This document shows, in pieces, positions 11,463 to 23,973 of a DNA stretch of 64,000 bases. The notes under the pieces are model-generated. The model made no database searches, was not told where the DNA came from, and saw only the letters and a list, made by a program, of their open reading frames with translations. The stretch's first letter is position 1; each line of letters starts with the position of its first letter. The DNA is from Chlorophyllum brunneum (taxonomy: Eukaryota; Basidiomycota; Agaricomycetes; Agaricales; Agaricaceae), in contig OY756142.1 of NCBI GenBank assembly GCA_963576785.1, positions 2,666,001 to 2,730,000 of the forward strand. The letters are read 5' to 3'. The position numbers and the translations under genes were made by a program.

Positions 11463-12598
11463 TGGTAGAATCGTTACATTATCTTTATACCTGTTTCCTT
11501 TCGAGGATGGTATGGCATTTGCTTCGACTTTAACCGGCATTGACAACACGTTCATCGGGTTTTTTCGGTTGTAATCACATTTGCTACGTTTTTTTAATTT
11601 TATTTTCAAAAAAAATAACCATCTCATCGTTCATTCTTGCATCGTATTTATTCTAAAACAATGAAATTCAACTTTTGAGTTTGTATGTACACGAATGATG
11701 AATGCATGTTATTTGTGACCCGGGGTAAGTATAGTATGGTAAACCCCAGTATGGTGAATCGAAGCTAGTTTGCAGAATGCTGTGTGATTGCCCTTGGGAC
11801 TGAACAACCTGGTTTTAGGTATCTTTGCTCCGCTCCCACCAGTTGACTCACAGAGTATGACAGGTAGTCTCTTGTTAAAAATGACCTGCATTTCTGTCTT
11901 TGCTTCTTTTGTGATGTCGATAAATGACGTGAGGGTGTTTTATCTTGGGGAGAAGAGAGTAAAACAGCTGTTATCTTTGAGCCGAGTCGAGAACCCTAGA
12001 TGCAAGTGGGGCTGAGAAGACTTCGTTGGACAGCTCGAGAACGTGCGTCATTGGATGTTATAGTTCCTTTGGGTATGCCTAGTCCTTAAGCGGTTGTTCT
12101 TGGGTTCCTAATTGTAGTTGCTTTGTGGATGGGTATTGATGTCGGCGACTGGGGTTGGGCTAATGGACTCAACGGCTCCGTATTCAAACTGATGAGATTC
12201 GACATCGGTCTACAATACACTGTATTCATCCAAAACTAAGGGACGATATATATTCACAACCAGCACGGGGATCTTGGGAAGGGGGGGATAAAAGTACACA
12301 GAGGTTATAAGTAAAAACAAAGAAGGGAGGATATCAGCGAAAAAGGAAGTAGAGCATGGGGGGAGGGGGGGGGGGGGGGAATAAATAAGACAGATTGGTG
12401 GAACAGATATCACCCACCGACGGTGCTGAATCCTGGATTTAATTACGGGATGTACAATCTACATAGTGGTTAATGGGGGAAAGGAGAGCCGTCGTTTGTA
12501 GAGTGGGAGTATATGCAAAAAAATGTCAAGAAAAAAAAAAAACGAAAACAAAAGCACGAAAGTCGAAAAGCACAACAATCACGGAAAACATACCCCCT
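11463..12598. other. Convergent intergenic region with homopolymer tracts
   Basis: About 1.1 kb between two convergent genes (PNUTS-like on plus, LDB-like on minus). It should contain both 3' UTRs. It holds AT-rich 3'-end-like sequence near 11580-11700, a long G run at 12358-12379 and an A run near 12530. No gene was recognised. Confidence 0.65.
12358..12379. repeat. Poly-G tract
   Basis: Six G, one A, then 15 consecutive G. On the minus strand this would be a C-rich run downstream of the LDB-like stop. It is a likely slippage site and a place where sequencing may be unreliable. Confidence 0.85.
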
Positions 12599-14856
12599 TT
12601 ATCCAGTTGTTCCGGTCCGCACTCTTTTCCTCAGCGGTTTCTTTCCACCAGTTTGATCAACCCCTCCTGCCGTACCCGCCGCCGCCAATGACGGTGATTC
12701 CGCCATTCTCGATGGCGCCTGCTGACCCTGTATTTTTCTTTTCAACGTCGCATTCGATGACAAAGGGGTAAGTTTAGGAGTAACGGAAGAGGATGAAATA
12801 GGCAGAGGAGTTGAAGTGTTATTCACGCCGTTATTAGCGCTAATGACACTCGCGCTCAATGTGAACGCATTACTATTGCCCTGTCCAGTTATAGGACGAT
12901 TGATGATACCATGTTTTTTCGTAAAGACTCGCACTTACCGGTACAGTGCCGGGGCCCATAGTGGGTGTTCCCATGCCCATTGGACCTTGCATTCCACCAC
13001 CTTGCATTCCACCACCTCCCATACCCATACCTCCCATATGGCCAGGACCTCCCGCCAATCCACTCATTGGTGCGCCCATACCGCCCATAGGACCTCCCAT
13101 ACCAGGACCTCCCATACCACCAGGACCACCCATCATACCTCCGATGCCAACCATATTGCCAAGATTACCTGGTATCTGTTGATGCTGCATCGCAGGGGTA
13201 ACTGGTGTGTGAACTTGTGATCCTGGACCTGGCCCTCCGCCCATTGGGCCCCCCATTTGACCCATCTGTCCGCCCATGCTGCCCATGGGTGGTGGTGGAA
13301 TGGTCTTGTGTACTTTTTGTGGCGAATTCATTGCTGATCCGGGGTGAGTCTGAGGAGAATTGTGGTTTGTGGCTGGTGAGTGGGCTATCGATGAGGCGCG
13401 TGGAGTTCCTTGGGGTGTATGTACTCGTGGTGCTGGTTGACCTGGATTTCCGGGTGCGGCGGGGTATAGTGTTGTGGGATTGAATGGTGCGCCGTGTGGG
13501 TGTGGATGTGGGCCACCGGGGTAGCCATTGACGACGGCTGCACCTGCCGCTGCAGCTATTCCGGTGGCTGTTGTAGGGGTGCCGGGATCCTGGGAGTGTA
13601 GATTTGGAGGGTGACCGTCACGGATTTTAGCGGCTAGAGATTTTAGTGCCTCTGATGCTGTGTGAGTGGATTGGGAGGGGACGAGTGTGTTGGTAAAGGT
13701 ACCTAGAGGCCCTAGCCGAGTGTCGTTGGAATAGACGATGAGATCTGCCATTGCGCCTACGCTTTCTGCTAGCTGTGAAGGCTGAGTAAGATGCAAAGGG
13801 GTGGGTTGGGTGCGCACCTCTAGACATCGCATGGTTGCTTGGGGGATACCGAAAGCATTGACGGGTTCGCCTGGTATGGAGCAGCGCTCGATGACGACCC
13901 TGGGCTCCTCCCACTTTTTATCGTCCTCGGCGGCACTTGAGGCGGGATCTGTGAGGGCGGCGTTTGGATTGGGGGCGTTCCTTGTCCAGGGGCTCTTTGT
14001 GGGTTCTTGGACGCGCTGGCCCATGATGGCGTCGAGGGCAATAAACTTGTCGTGGAAGTTGGCGTCAAAGGTAAACTCGTCGAACTTGAAGGTGTAGGCA
14101 CTGGGCTGGGCAGGATTAGGGGGGGCAGAGCCTGGGGCGGAGGTGGAGGTGATGATGACGTGGGCAGAGAGGGCGCCGCGGAGGGTGACTGTGTAGCCGT
14201 TGTTGTACTTGTATGTCCAGACGGCGGCGACGCACTCGACGATGCAGTGACCGGTGGCGATCTGGCGTTCCCGGGCGCCGTCGAGGGAGAGGGACATGGA
14301 TTTGACACCTGACTGGGTGGTGACGAGGAAGAAACGGGGGAGGATGGGGACACCGATTTCAAAGGGCTTGGCCTCCTTGCGCTGGTTGTCCTTCCAGAGG
14401 GTGAGTTTCATGTAGGCCTTGGGGGTGAAGTACTCCTTGATGAGGTCGTTCCACCAGGCCAGCTGCAGCTTCTGTGGGGGTGTGAGTGGGACAGCGCAGC
14501 GCAGGCAGGCCACCCACCGTTTTCGTCTCGCTCGACAGGATCCCGCTGAACTGCAGCAGCCGGAGCAGCCCCTGGCCCTGCCCGAGCAGCGGCGGCCGTG
14601 GCACCAGCTGCGACGCCTCCGCCTGGGCCACTGGACGGGCGGGCGGACGTGGGGCGATGGCCTGCGGGGGCTGCTGGGCCCGCGCCGGCTGTCGTTGCTG
14701 GGGCTGCGGCGTGCGCGGCGGGCGGTTCATCTGCTCAAACTGCTGGGCAGGCGTGGGGAACGGCGGCTGCGTCGGGAAGAACGGCTGGCGGACAAACTCA
14801 TTCTGTGCAGCGCGGGGCGGCGGCCGGCCTGGCTGGTTGTTGTGGATCGGAAGCAT
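12599..14856 (-). CDS. LIM-domain-binding (LDB/PtaB/Adn1-type) transcriptional co-regulator
   Basis: Predicted 702 aa in four exons (14856-14518, 14471-13818, 13772-12939, 12880-12599), all with phase-0 introns. A Pro/Gln/Arg-rich N-terminus leads into the conserved LIM-binding region at about residues 95-330. It reads GLLRLLQFSG, KLQLAWWNDLIKEYFTPKAY, GVPILPRFFLVTTQSGVKS and WTYKYNNGYTVTLRG. After it come Ala/Pro/His linkers and long Met-Gly-Pro repeats, then a basic C-terminus with KKPLRKRVRTG. Fungal relatives (PtaB, Mfg1, Adn1) act with LUFS/Flo8-type factors to control adhesion, filamentation and development. No partner is in the window. The 45-nt intron at 13773-13817 is a multiple of three without a stop, so its retention would add 15 residues. 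The start codon lies 29 bp from the divergent IMP3 start. Confidence 0.87.
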
Positions 14857-14885
14857 GCCGTCCGTCTGCGTCTCGGCCCTTATAT
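14857..14885. promoter_or_regulatory. 29-bp divergent interval between LDB-like and IMP3 start codons
   Basis: The two annotated starts are separated by only 29 bp, including a TATATAT run next to the IMP3 ATG. Core promoters and leaders cannot both fit, so the transcripts must overlap each other's coding 5' ends or one start is wrong. Confidence 0.55.
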
Positions 14886-15595
14886 ATGCCTCGCTCTCTC
14901 CACCACCACGAGCACGCCCTCCTCAGAAAAGTAGACTTTGCGTCCCACTGGACCCACGACGCCTCTCTCCGCGAAATAAAACTCTTCAGGCGCTACCACA
15001 TCCAGAACAGGGACGACTACCACAAGTACAACACGCTCGCTGGCTCTCTCCGCGCCTTTGCACACAGAATCACCGCCCTTCCACCCCAGGACTCCTTCAG
15101 AACTCGCATCGAGGGCCAGCTCCTCTCCAAGCTCTACGACATCGGTCTCCTCAACGCTGCTGCAAAGCTCTCCGATGTCCACACCAAGCTCACCGTCGCA
15201 GCCTTTTGCCGCAGACGCCTCGCAGTCATCGTCTGCATGTCCAAAATGGCACAGTCTGTCAGCGCAGTCAGTCCCTTTCCTCTTCCTTTCTTCCTCTTCT
15301 CACCCACCCAGGCCACAAAATTCATCGAGCAGGGCCATGTCCGTGTAGGCCCAGACACCATCACCGACCCCGCCTTTCTCGTCACCAGGCAAAGCTGCAC
15401 CAGCCAACTCGTCCACCCTCCATCACTCATTTTTTTTTTTAAATCTCAGGCACATGGAAGACTTTGTCACCTGGGTCGACACCTCCAAGCTCAAACGCAC
15501 CGTCATGCAGTACAACGACGAGGTCTGTCCCACCCCTTGCCCCCTCTGCCATCGACTGACCGCCTGCCCAGCTCGACGACTTTGATCTGCTCTAG
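14886..15595 (+). CDS. IMP3: U3 small nucleolar ribonucleoprotein IMP3 (S4 family)
   Basis: Predicted 184 aa in four exons: 14886-15266, 15312-15388, 15450-15522 and 15572-15595. This is the usual length for IMP3. The N-terminus [18 protein letters not shown] is typical. Then come [47 protein letters not shown], the S4-like [20 protein letters not shown] and MEDFVTWVD, ending DELDDFDLL. IMP3 works with MPP10 and IMP4 to pair U3 snoRNA with pre-rRNA during small-subunit assembly in the nucleolus. Intron 2 has a GC donor (GCAAAG): joining after ACC AG restores LVTRHMEDF, while no GT donor nearby keeps the frame. The last coding exon is 24 nt. The kinesin gene starts 118 bp downstream on the same strand. 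Confidence 0.95.
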
Positions 15596-15713
15596 TGTAC
15601 ATGTACCGTAGTTTACGGATGTAATATATTTTTGATCAGCGCGTGGTAACAATCACCTTGACATACAACCACCACATACCTCCCCACCCCCCAGCGAGGG
15701 TCCTTCTACCACC

Positions 15714-18700
15714 ATGGCAGAGCCTGGAGATGGCAACATCAAAGTCGTCGTCCGCTGCCGCCCCCTCAACTCTCGCGGTCTGTTCTCCTGCCCCTCAACT
15801 TACCGCCCCCTCACACCTCCCCAACAGAACTCGCCAGGGGGGCAAAGGCCCTCATCCGCATGCAGGGAAACCAGACCATGCTCGACCCCCCAGAGACTGG
15901 CTCAGCACAAGACTCTAAACGCGCAACAGAGCGCAAGACCATGTCCTTTAGTTTCGACAAGAGTTACTGGAGTGCTGGCCCCCGCGACGACCCCGTCTAC
16001 TGTTCTCAACAGACTCTCTACGACGACTTGGGGAAGGAGCTTCTAGACCATGGTTTTTCTGGCTTTAATGCTTGTATTCTTGCTTGTAAGTCTTCCCATC
16101 TCGCCTCTGCATCAGTGGCTGACCCTTCCACTCCCCAGACGGTCAAACAGGTGTGCCTTCTCCACATTCCCCCACAGACCTTCCTTAATCCCATGTACTA
16201 CCCAAGGTTCTGGAAAATCATACAGGTACGCATCCACCCCGTTCACCCACCTCGCGTTCACTAACACCGCTTCACAGTATGATGGGCTGTACGTTGCCAC
16301 AGACATCCTCATATAACCTTGAACTCACATCCTCGATCTCCAGATGGTCCTGACAAAGGTATTATCCCACTCACCTGTTCCGAGCTCTTCCAACGCGTCG
16401 ACTCGAAGAGGGAACAAGATCCCAACGTCAACTTTACCGTCGAAGTCTCCTACATCGAAGTAAACTCCCTCTCCCCCTCCGCCGCCCCACACCATATTCA
16501 TCCTCCCCCTAGATCTACAACGAAAAAGTCCGCGACCTCCTCAACCCAAAGAACACAGGTAATCTCCGTGTCCGTGAACACCCAAGTCTAGGTCCATACG
16601 TCGAGGACCTCTCCAAGCTCGTAGTAACCAATTACCACGAGATGATGACTCTTATGGACGAGGGAAATAAAGCACGTACAGTTGCTGCTACCAATATGAA
16701 CGAAACGTACGTCCCGCGACTTCCCATTGCTCAAGATCGCGGTTCGTGCGGACGCGAGAGCCTCACCTTCTCTTCTCCCCTTCCAGTTCTTCCCGTTCAC
16801 ATGCCGTCTTTACCCTCCTTCTCACAATGAAACGGCACGATACCGATACCAACCTCGACACCGAAAAGGTTTCCCGCATCAGGTTCATCTAATCCCTTCC
16901 CTTCTCATTTTCTCTATTTCTCAATTCCCCCCAGTCTAGTCGACTTGGCAGGTTCCGAACGTGCCAATTCAACGGGAGCGACAGGTCAACGTCTTAAAGA
17001 AGGTGCCAACATCAACAAATCCCTCACCACCCTTGGAAAAGTCATTTCTGCCCTCGCTGTACAAAGTTCATCAGAGGGTAAGAAAGGAAAGAAAGGAAAA
17101 GCAGAAGAATTTATACCCTATCGTGATTCCGTCCGTCATCATTCTCACCACCACCACCATACAACTAACGCACCCTTTTAGGTCCTCACATGGCTTCTCA
17201 AAGACAGTCTTGGTGGCAACTCCAAAACCGCCATGATAGCTGCGATCTCACCCGCAGATTACGAAGAAACACTGAGCACGCTGCGGTATGCCGATCAAGC
17301 GAAGAAGATCAAGAACAAGGCTGTAGTAAATGAGGATCCCAATGCGAAGTTGGTTAGAGAGCTCAAGGAGGAATTGGAGATGCTCAGAGGTATCCTCCGT
17401 TTACCCCTCACATCTTATCAATTTCTCACTCATTTTACAATAGCTCGTGTTGCGGGATCAAGTGGAGAAGAACACTATGACCCCAAGATTCCTCCTGAAA
17501 AACAAATCGTGACATATAAAACCAAAGACGGTACACTTAAAAAGGTTACCAAGGCGGAATTACAAGAACAGATGGAGACGCGTGAAAAGTTGATGAACGA
17601 GTTGAATGAAACCTGGGAACAAAAGTTACAGAGGACCCAGGAGGTACAGAAGGAGCGGGAGAAGGCGTTGGAGGAGTTGGGTATTACGGTTGAGAAGAAT
17701 CTGGTTGGTGTGCATACACCCAAGAAGGTGCGCATCAAACGGCGCGTCCCCTTTGGAATGATGTTGATGATGAGACTTGGTTTAGATGCCCCATCTTGTG
17801 AATTTGGTATGTGCCTGGCGTTCGTTGAACGAATCAGTATTTGATCAACTTTTTTGTCGTAGAATGAAGGTACGCAGTTCGATCCTAGGGACGGAACATC
17901 GTTCTGATCTTGCCCCCCCCACACCAAGATCCACTCATGAGCGAGTGTCTGATATATCAAATCAAACCTGGAAAGACACTCGTGGGTATTATTATGAAGG
18001 GAGTGCGGAATCCCAAGCTCATGCACCCAAAATCTAGGTTGGTGGGATGCACAGTGAGAAACCCGCCGCGATTCGGCTAAGTGGAGACAAGATCCTAGAA
18101 GAACATTGCTATTTCGACAACACAGACGGTAAAGTCACGCTTGAGTGTATGCCAGATAGTATTACGGTATGTGTCCTCGGTACGAATACGAAGCAAGTTT
18201 TCGCGCGTCTGATCATAATCCTATCCAGTTCTTGAACGGAAAGCAAATCGCGCCCGGTCAAGTGGGTCTTTTGTATTGTTCGGCTCTTGAGAAACAAGCC
18301 TAATGCTTGTGTTTGTTTCCTTGCTAGCCCCATAAACTTCGATCTGGGTTCCGCATCATCATGGGTACGTTACTTGCTCCTTTCGTTCTCTTCCATTATC
18401 AACCAACCCGGAACTTCCAAACTTAGGCGACAACCATGTATTCCGATTCAACAATCCCGAAGAAGTACGCAAGAAACGAGATCGCGCGACAGCCAAATCC
18501 AATCTTCACATGAGCATCTCCGCTGCCGATCTAGAGGCTGGAGCGACAGGAACGGACGGTTCCCCTCGTCCCGATTCACCTACATCTTCCGCAGATGACC
18601 AGGCTGATGTTGATTGGACATTTGCTCAACGCGAAGCTGCTTTTGCGCGACTAGGTCTCGATCCAACGTTGGATAATCTTCCAGATGATGACTTGAACAA

Positions 18701-21700
18701 GTTGTTTGAGAAGATTACAAGAGTCAAGACCTTGCGAGATACCAATTCCAAACCACGTCCAGAAAGTAGTCTTTCCCAGGCAGATGATATCTGGAGTGAA
18801 GCTGGAGGAAGGCCTTTACCAAGTGAAGCTCCGACGGATGATACGAGTTTACATGGTAGTCCTGCCGTAGACGAATCCCTAAAAGACGCACAACAGCATC
18901 TCGAGAACCGGCTACACGAGATTGAAGCAAATGAGGTGGTGTCAAGCGTAGAGACGGAGGATTTAAAGGCAGAGAAGGAGCATATGGAGCATCAACTGAG
19001 ACTTGTCCGTGCGCAGATGAGGCGGATGATAGATGCACGTGCGAGAGGCGAGACGGAATTTGAGGGAATGGAATTCGAGCCTGTCATTTACTCTGCGAGA
19101 CAGTTACGGCTTATACGCAAGGTGTTGGATAAATGGAGAGCTCATAGATCATTTTCGATGGCGGAAACGATTTTGACAAATGCGGTCTCGGTAAAAGAGG
19201 CGAACATCATCAGGTGAGTTGGAGAGTTTTTTTACTTCCCTTTCAATTCTGATGGCTTGGTATAGCAAGGAACTAGGCAAACATGTCACCTATAATTTCA
19301 CAATCGCGTCCGGGGGATCTTTGGCCGCCCCAGTATCTGCCGTCGATAGCATTGCAGGATTAGACCAATTCGGAGACGTCGCAGATCCGATTCTGCGTTC
19401 AAATACCCAACCTTCTGTGGCAGTTAAAGTCATCGACCATAGACACAGCGCGATCTACGTATGGTCCTTGGATCGGCTACAACAGCAACTACAACGCATG
19501 CGTAATCTCACAACCTATATCGATCGACCTTCGTATACCCAGCATTTTTCTTCCGACGAACCCTTCTATGATTCCCCACCTCCTGAATATTCCTTCATTG
19601 GCAATGCGTTAATCTCACTTGCACCACTCTCTCGTCGACTATCGTCTTCCTCGACTGTTGCCATCTTCTGTAGATATACTGCAGAAGCGATTGGCTCCTG
19701 TCGCGTTGATATTAAACTTGTCAGCGCGATATTGCCTTCCAAGTATGCGAGTGCATCGTCTGCATCTACCCGTGCTTCTTCCCCTGTCCCCGGAACTATA
19801 CCCCCAGGCACTAAACTTAATTTCTTCTTGACGGTGGATTCTGTCAAGGGACTCTCCTCACATGATTTTTCTGCAGTTCATTTACAAGTTCGACTCTCCT
19901 CTCTCGTTGGGACTACCGTAACATCCGAAGAGGTCTTTCCGTCATCTGCCATCGACATCGACAATGCATCGTTATCTGGACTCAAGGTCCGGCGTAGTTT
20001 TACAATAGTCGCATCGTCGAAGGTGTTAAACCACCTACGGCAGGGATATGCGCCTATCGAGTTTTTTGCTTCATTGAAATCTACCTATCTGGAACGAATG
20101 GAGCGCTGGGATGAGATGCGGGACCAAAAGCAGAATTATCCCCCTCGAATCTCCTCACCTTCGAATTCAAGTATACCTACGCCTCCGTCGGATTCGTCAT
20201 CATCACCTCGACCTACTTCGTTGGGTCCAATGCGCCGGTCAGAGAATGACTTTGTGGTCGAACAAACTCATGATGTCGTTGCTTGGCTTCAGATTTGCGA
20301 ACTAGGACCTGATGGATCATACGTTCCCGTGCCGGTGATCTCGCAAGGAAGCATTGATCCTGGTGCATTCTCACTCCATCAAGGACTTCAACGGCGAATT
20401 GTGGTCAACCTCTCGTCAAACTCAGGACAACAGCTTCCTTGGCTAGAGTTTACAAAAATGAGGATGGGGAACGTGAGGCTTCTGGATGCAAAGGGTCGAG
20501 TGCATGATTCGACTTCAAAGGCTCTCGTGACCTTGGCATTGCAGAAGGAACAGAGACTCGAATTTAAACCAGATGGGACTGGTACACTGTCCGCCGAAGC
20601 ATTATGGGATTCGAGTATGCATGACTCGGTATTGCTTAATCGTGTCACGGCGGCAAACCAGAGGATCATCATGCAGCTCACGTGGGCCGTAGCCGTTGAC
20701 ATATGTCAGGAACCTGTGCAGTTCAGCATGGATGTGGCGATTGCGATGCATGCTCGTGATGCGAGCCCGCCATCGAGACTGTTGACATTCTTTGGGTCAA
20801 ACAAGATACTCGCAAAGACGAGTACTCTGTTTATTATCAAGCTATCACCCCCTCTGACGAGATCAGCCAAAGACTTGTGGAGGCTGGACACGTCGGAGAA
20901 ATACGTTCGGGGTGAAGAGACGCTTGGGGTTTGGAAACCTCGAGGTATAACTGTTGTGGAAGATTATGACCGCCTGATCACAACGGAAAGACGAGCAGCT
21001 GACGTGCAGGCCATTCGAGTCATCATGGCCACAACACCAGCTCGTCAAATTCAACCCGACACCCTGGTCTGGAAGGCAGATGATATCTTGAGGCGTTCTA
21101 TCCAGCTTTGGCAGAAACAATTTGGCCATCGTGGCAAGGTATGCGTGTGATCATTATCATCCATCATCATGAGTTCAAAATCATTAACAGTTCATTCTTT
21201 TAGATCATCCTTAGTCAGGACCCCGACCCTGAAGAGAGTACCTCGACCACAAGCGCCAAACAGATAGAAAACGGGGATGGATTCAAGTACATCTCGGAGA
21301 CGAGAATTGTGCCTCGGAGGTAAGTCATCAGTCCACTTGTGAGAAAAAGTAGATTTCTTACCACTCTACCTCAGTGATAGCACCACGAAGAAAGGCCATC
21401 TTCTGATACTCACAGACGCAAGCCAGAATATTTGGGAGCGGCGATGGTTTGTTTTGCGCAGGTGCGGTTATCCAACTTGTTCATCACCCCCTAGTTACTG
21501 ACTAGTTTATCCAAGGCCATATCTACACATGTACGCGCACTCTAATGAATTAGAAGAAATGGGTATCATCAGTCTTTCCGGCGTGAATGTAGAGAGCGAC
21601 CCTCACAAAGAATATCTCCTCGGGGTGAGCCTGAACTCTTATCTGCCCGCACGCCTTACTGAACATTTTCTCTGCAGAAACAATTCTCTTTCACACTCTT

Positions 21701-21794
21701 CACCGCTTCCAATTCACATGCTTTGGCTGCACCTAGTCTTAAGGAACTCCAATCATGGACAATGAAACTAGACCCAACTCGTTTACCCGCCTAA
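15714..21794 (+). CDS. unc104: Kinesin-3 motor (UNC104/KIF1 type) with FHA and C-terminal PH domains
   Basis: A large multi-exon gene, roughly 1,500-1,600 aa in my model. The start [20 protein letters not shown] opens the motor domain. Hallmarks in order: P-loop [28 protein letters not shown] (switch I), [17 protein letters not shown] (switch II region), [13 protein letters not shown] and the neck [21 protein letters not shown] coiled coil precedes the FHA domain ([37 protein letters not shown]). The middle holds a KIF1-type region around 18.5-21.1 kb. A PH domain at the end ([19 protein letters not shown] to [16 protein letters not shown]) should bind membrane phosphoinositides. Fungal members carry early endosomes and vesicles toward microtubule plus ends. 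Very small exons are needed: 12 nt (16139-16150), 19 nt (16207-16225), 11 nt (16278-16288), 21 nt (17786-17806) and 7 nt (17863-17869). All five restore invariant sequence. Confidence 0.95.
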
Positions 21795-23973
21795 TGATGA
21801 TGACGATGATGACACAGGAATTCCCGGTTTTCTCGGTTTATTCTGGTAAATACTATGACCTCACTCCCTAGCCTACTCTTTTATCGTAGATATCTGCACC
21901 ACATGTACGTTCTATCTATCAGCTCAAGTTGGTCATCACTTGGAAGAAGCATTTCTATATCATACTACCCTACATTTATTTGTATATCGTTTGTTGTGGA
22001 TCGGTTACTTATATCGTTGACAAGTTGTTGATATGCATATGACACAACCCCAGAAAGGACCCTTGTCGACACCCAGACGATTGGTTGTTGTAGCTGTATT
22101 TGGCGTTCAATCTCCGTGCACACGTTGACCTTGGCAAATGTGCCCAGTTGGGCTACCCCCACGAAAAAAATGTTATTCCGTTCCGCTCTTATCCTGGGGA
22201 AATTGCCTCTTCCTTAACACACTTTCTGATTTGGCACCGGCCCTGCTGGGGCATTTCCGGAACGACCAGTTGATCTGGAGCTCTACTTGTGGTCCTCTGA
22301 CCTGGAAGGGTACCGCAGAATACACGACCTGAGATGTCAGCTCTACTCCGCAAAGAGTACTCCCATCGCGTGAAGTTGCAGCCCTAACTCAATGACCTTC
22401 TCATCAATGTATTTATGAACACTTTCCAACTCACCTGTGACAACCTTGGGAGTGTATCCAATTAGAATATATTCGCTAAAAACACAGGGCTCTGTTGAAA
22501 CCCGTTCTCTTTTCAATCTCACAAACTCATATGTCTTTCTCTTCTCTTCGGCAGAAGCAGTTTATGCTCTCTCATCAAATTTGCTCGTGGTTTTATCCCC
22601 ACGTTTTCTCATACGGAACGCGATCCTCAACTCTATTACCCATTTCTTGGCCCCACTGCTTTAAAGAAGAAGCGACAATCGTGGTCGCGGGCTACCGTGG
22701 TGTACAGAAGTTCTATTTCATGAAACTTGGATGAATGTTTAGAGTCTCAAAAAAAACCTCTCACACCAGGCGCACGGAGATCTGGGCCCTCCTCCCAGGA
22801 CCATTAGACCCGTCGCCTCATCAAGTACGTACTATGTAAAACACGTATCTAACTCACTTCCATTGCTCTTCTTGATGGGGTCCGTCCGATACTTGTCGCG
22901 TCAAAGATGTGGCACCATCCGACACATTCCGTCGCTGTAGGTGAACCCTCTCACAGACCGGCGGCCGGTTGGCACTGGCCACGCGGCTTACCTATAAGTT
23001 TCTGAGAAAGTTATGGACTACAAACCAATAACTACGATGGTCCTGCTCTCCTTTAAATATAATACTAGATCCGCGCCACGCGCACTGGCAATGGCTAGTG
23101 CGGAGTGCCCACCGCAGGGCACTTCACAGCACCGGGACAATGCAATGAAACATCTCCTCTAAGGATTCCAGCTTCTTAACCGAGTCGGCCTTCTTCCTCC
23201 CAACTCGGGCTCCGATTCACCGAACCCCTTTAGTTTTCTCGTACGGTGTGGTTAGAGTGCTGAACAGGATCATTGCATAATTCCGACTTATCTCAGGTAG
23301 GTCATTGAGTACACAGGGACCAATGACGTCGAACCAATTGTCATTCAGCGAGCATATGATAGTGATAGAGCCAGAACTCGAAAGAAGTAGGGTCTCTAGT
23401 AGTCAGATGTCTAGATGATCATCAAGACATCCTGGGGTCGCCATCATGATTCCGCTGACGAGTGACACCTCTTCATTGTGATGCGCGTAATCGGAAGGAT
23501 AATATGGCTAACGTGTCGGGTGTCTCGCTATTTTTACCTGTGCTGCGAAGAGCTCGTCGAAGGTGGTTCAGAAGCTGAAGCTAAGGTCCTGAGATACCGA
23601 CCCATCGCAACAGATCATATGACGAAAATGAGTTAAAATTGGGGGAAATAGTGCGACTAATGATACAATGCAGGGTCTAGTTAGCTATAAGGAAAAATGT
23701 ACTGGTCATAATGTGGCAATGATGGTATGAAATCCTTCCAAACCAGGGCCAAGGCGGCAATAAATAGTCTATAGAGCAAACGGAGGACGAGTCTAGGGGG
23801 GAAATTTTGAGATCAGAACGCGAAGGGAGGAACATCGGAAGTAAAGTGCGAAATAGCGATGGAACAGAGATCCAAGAATAGGGGAATAAGGATAATACGT
23901 CCCGCGAGGGAGAGAGGGTATAGGCGAATTCCGTCGAACATGAAAAAGGCGAAGCACAAGGCCGAACACGGGT
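21795..23973. other. Gene-poor stretch, nothing recognised
   Basis: About 2.2 kb between the kinesin stop and the CFA-synthase-like stop (convergent). Open frames are short and without conserved motifs. I looked for tRNA boxes, rRNA-like sequence and transposase or reverse-transcriptase motifs and saw none. Old, decayed mobile DNA cannot be excluded. Confidence 0.55.

Noticed and set aside
12946..13182. Plus-strand open frame rich in Pro/Ile
   Set aside because: It is the antisense shadow of the Met-Gly repeats of the LDB-like gene; it has no independent signal.
22900..23400. GC-richer stretch considered as an rRNA or snRNA fragment
   Set aside because: No conserved rRNA core or snRNA box sequence could be matched by eye.
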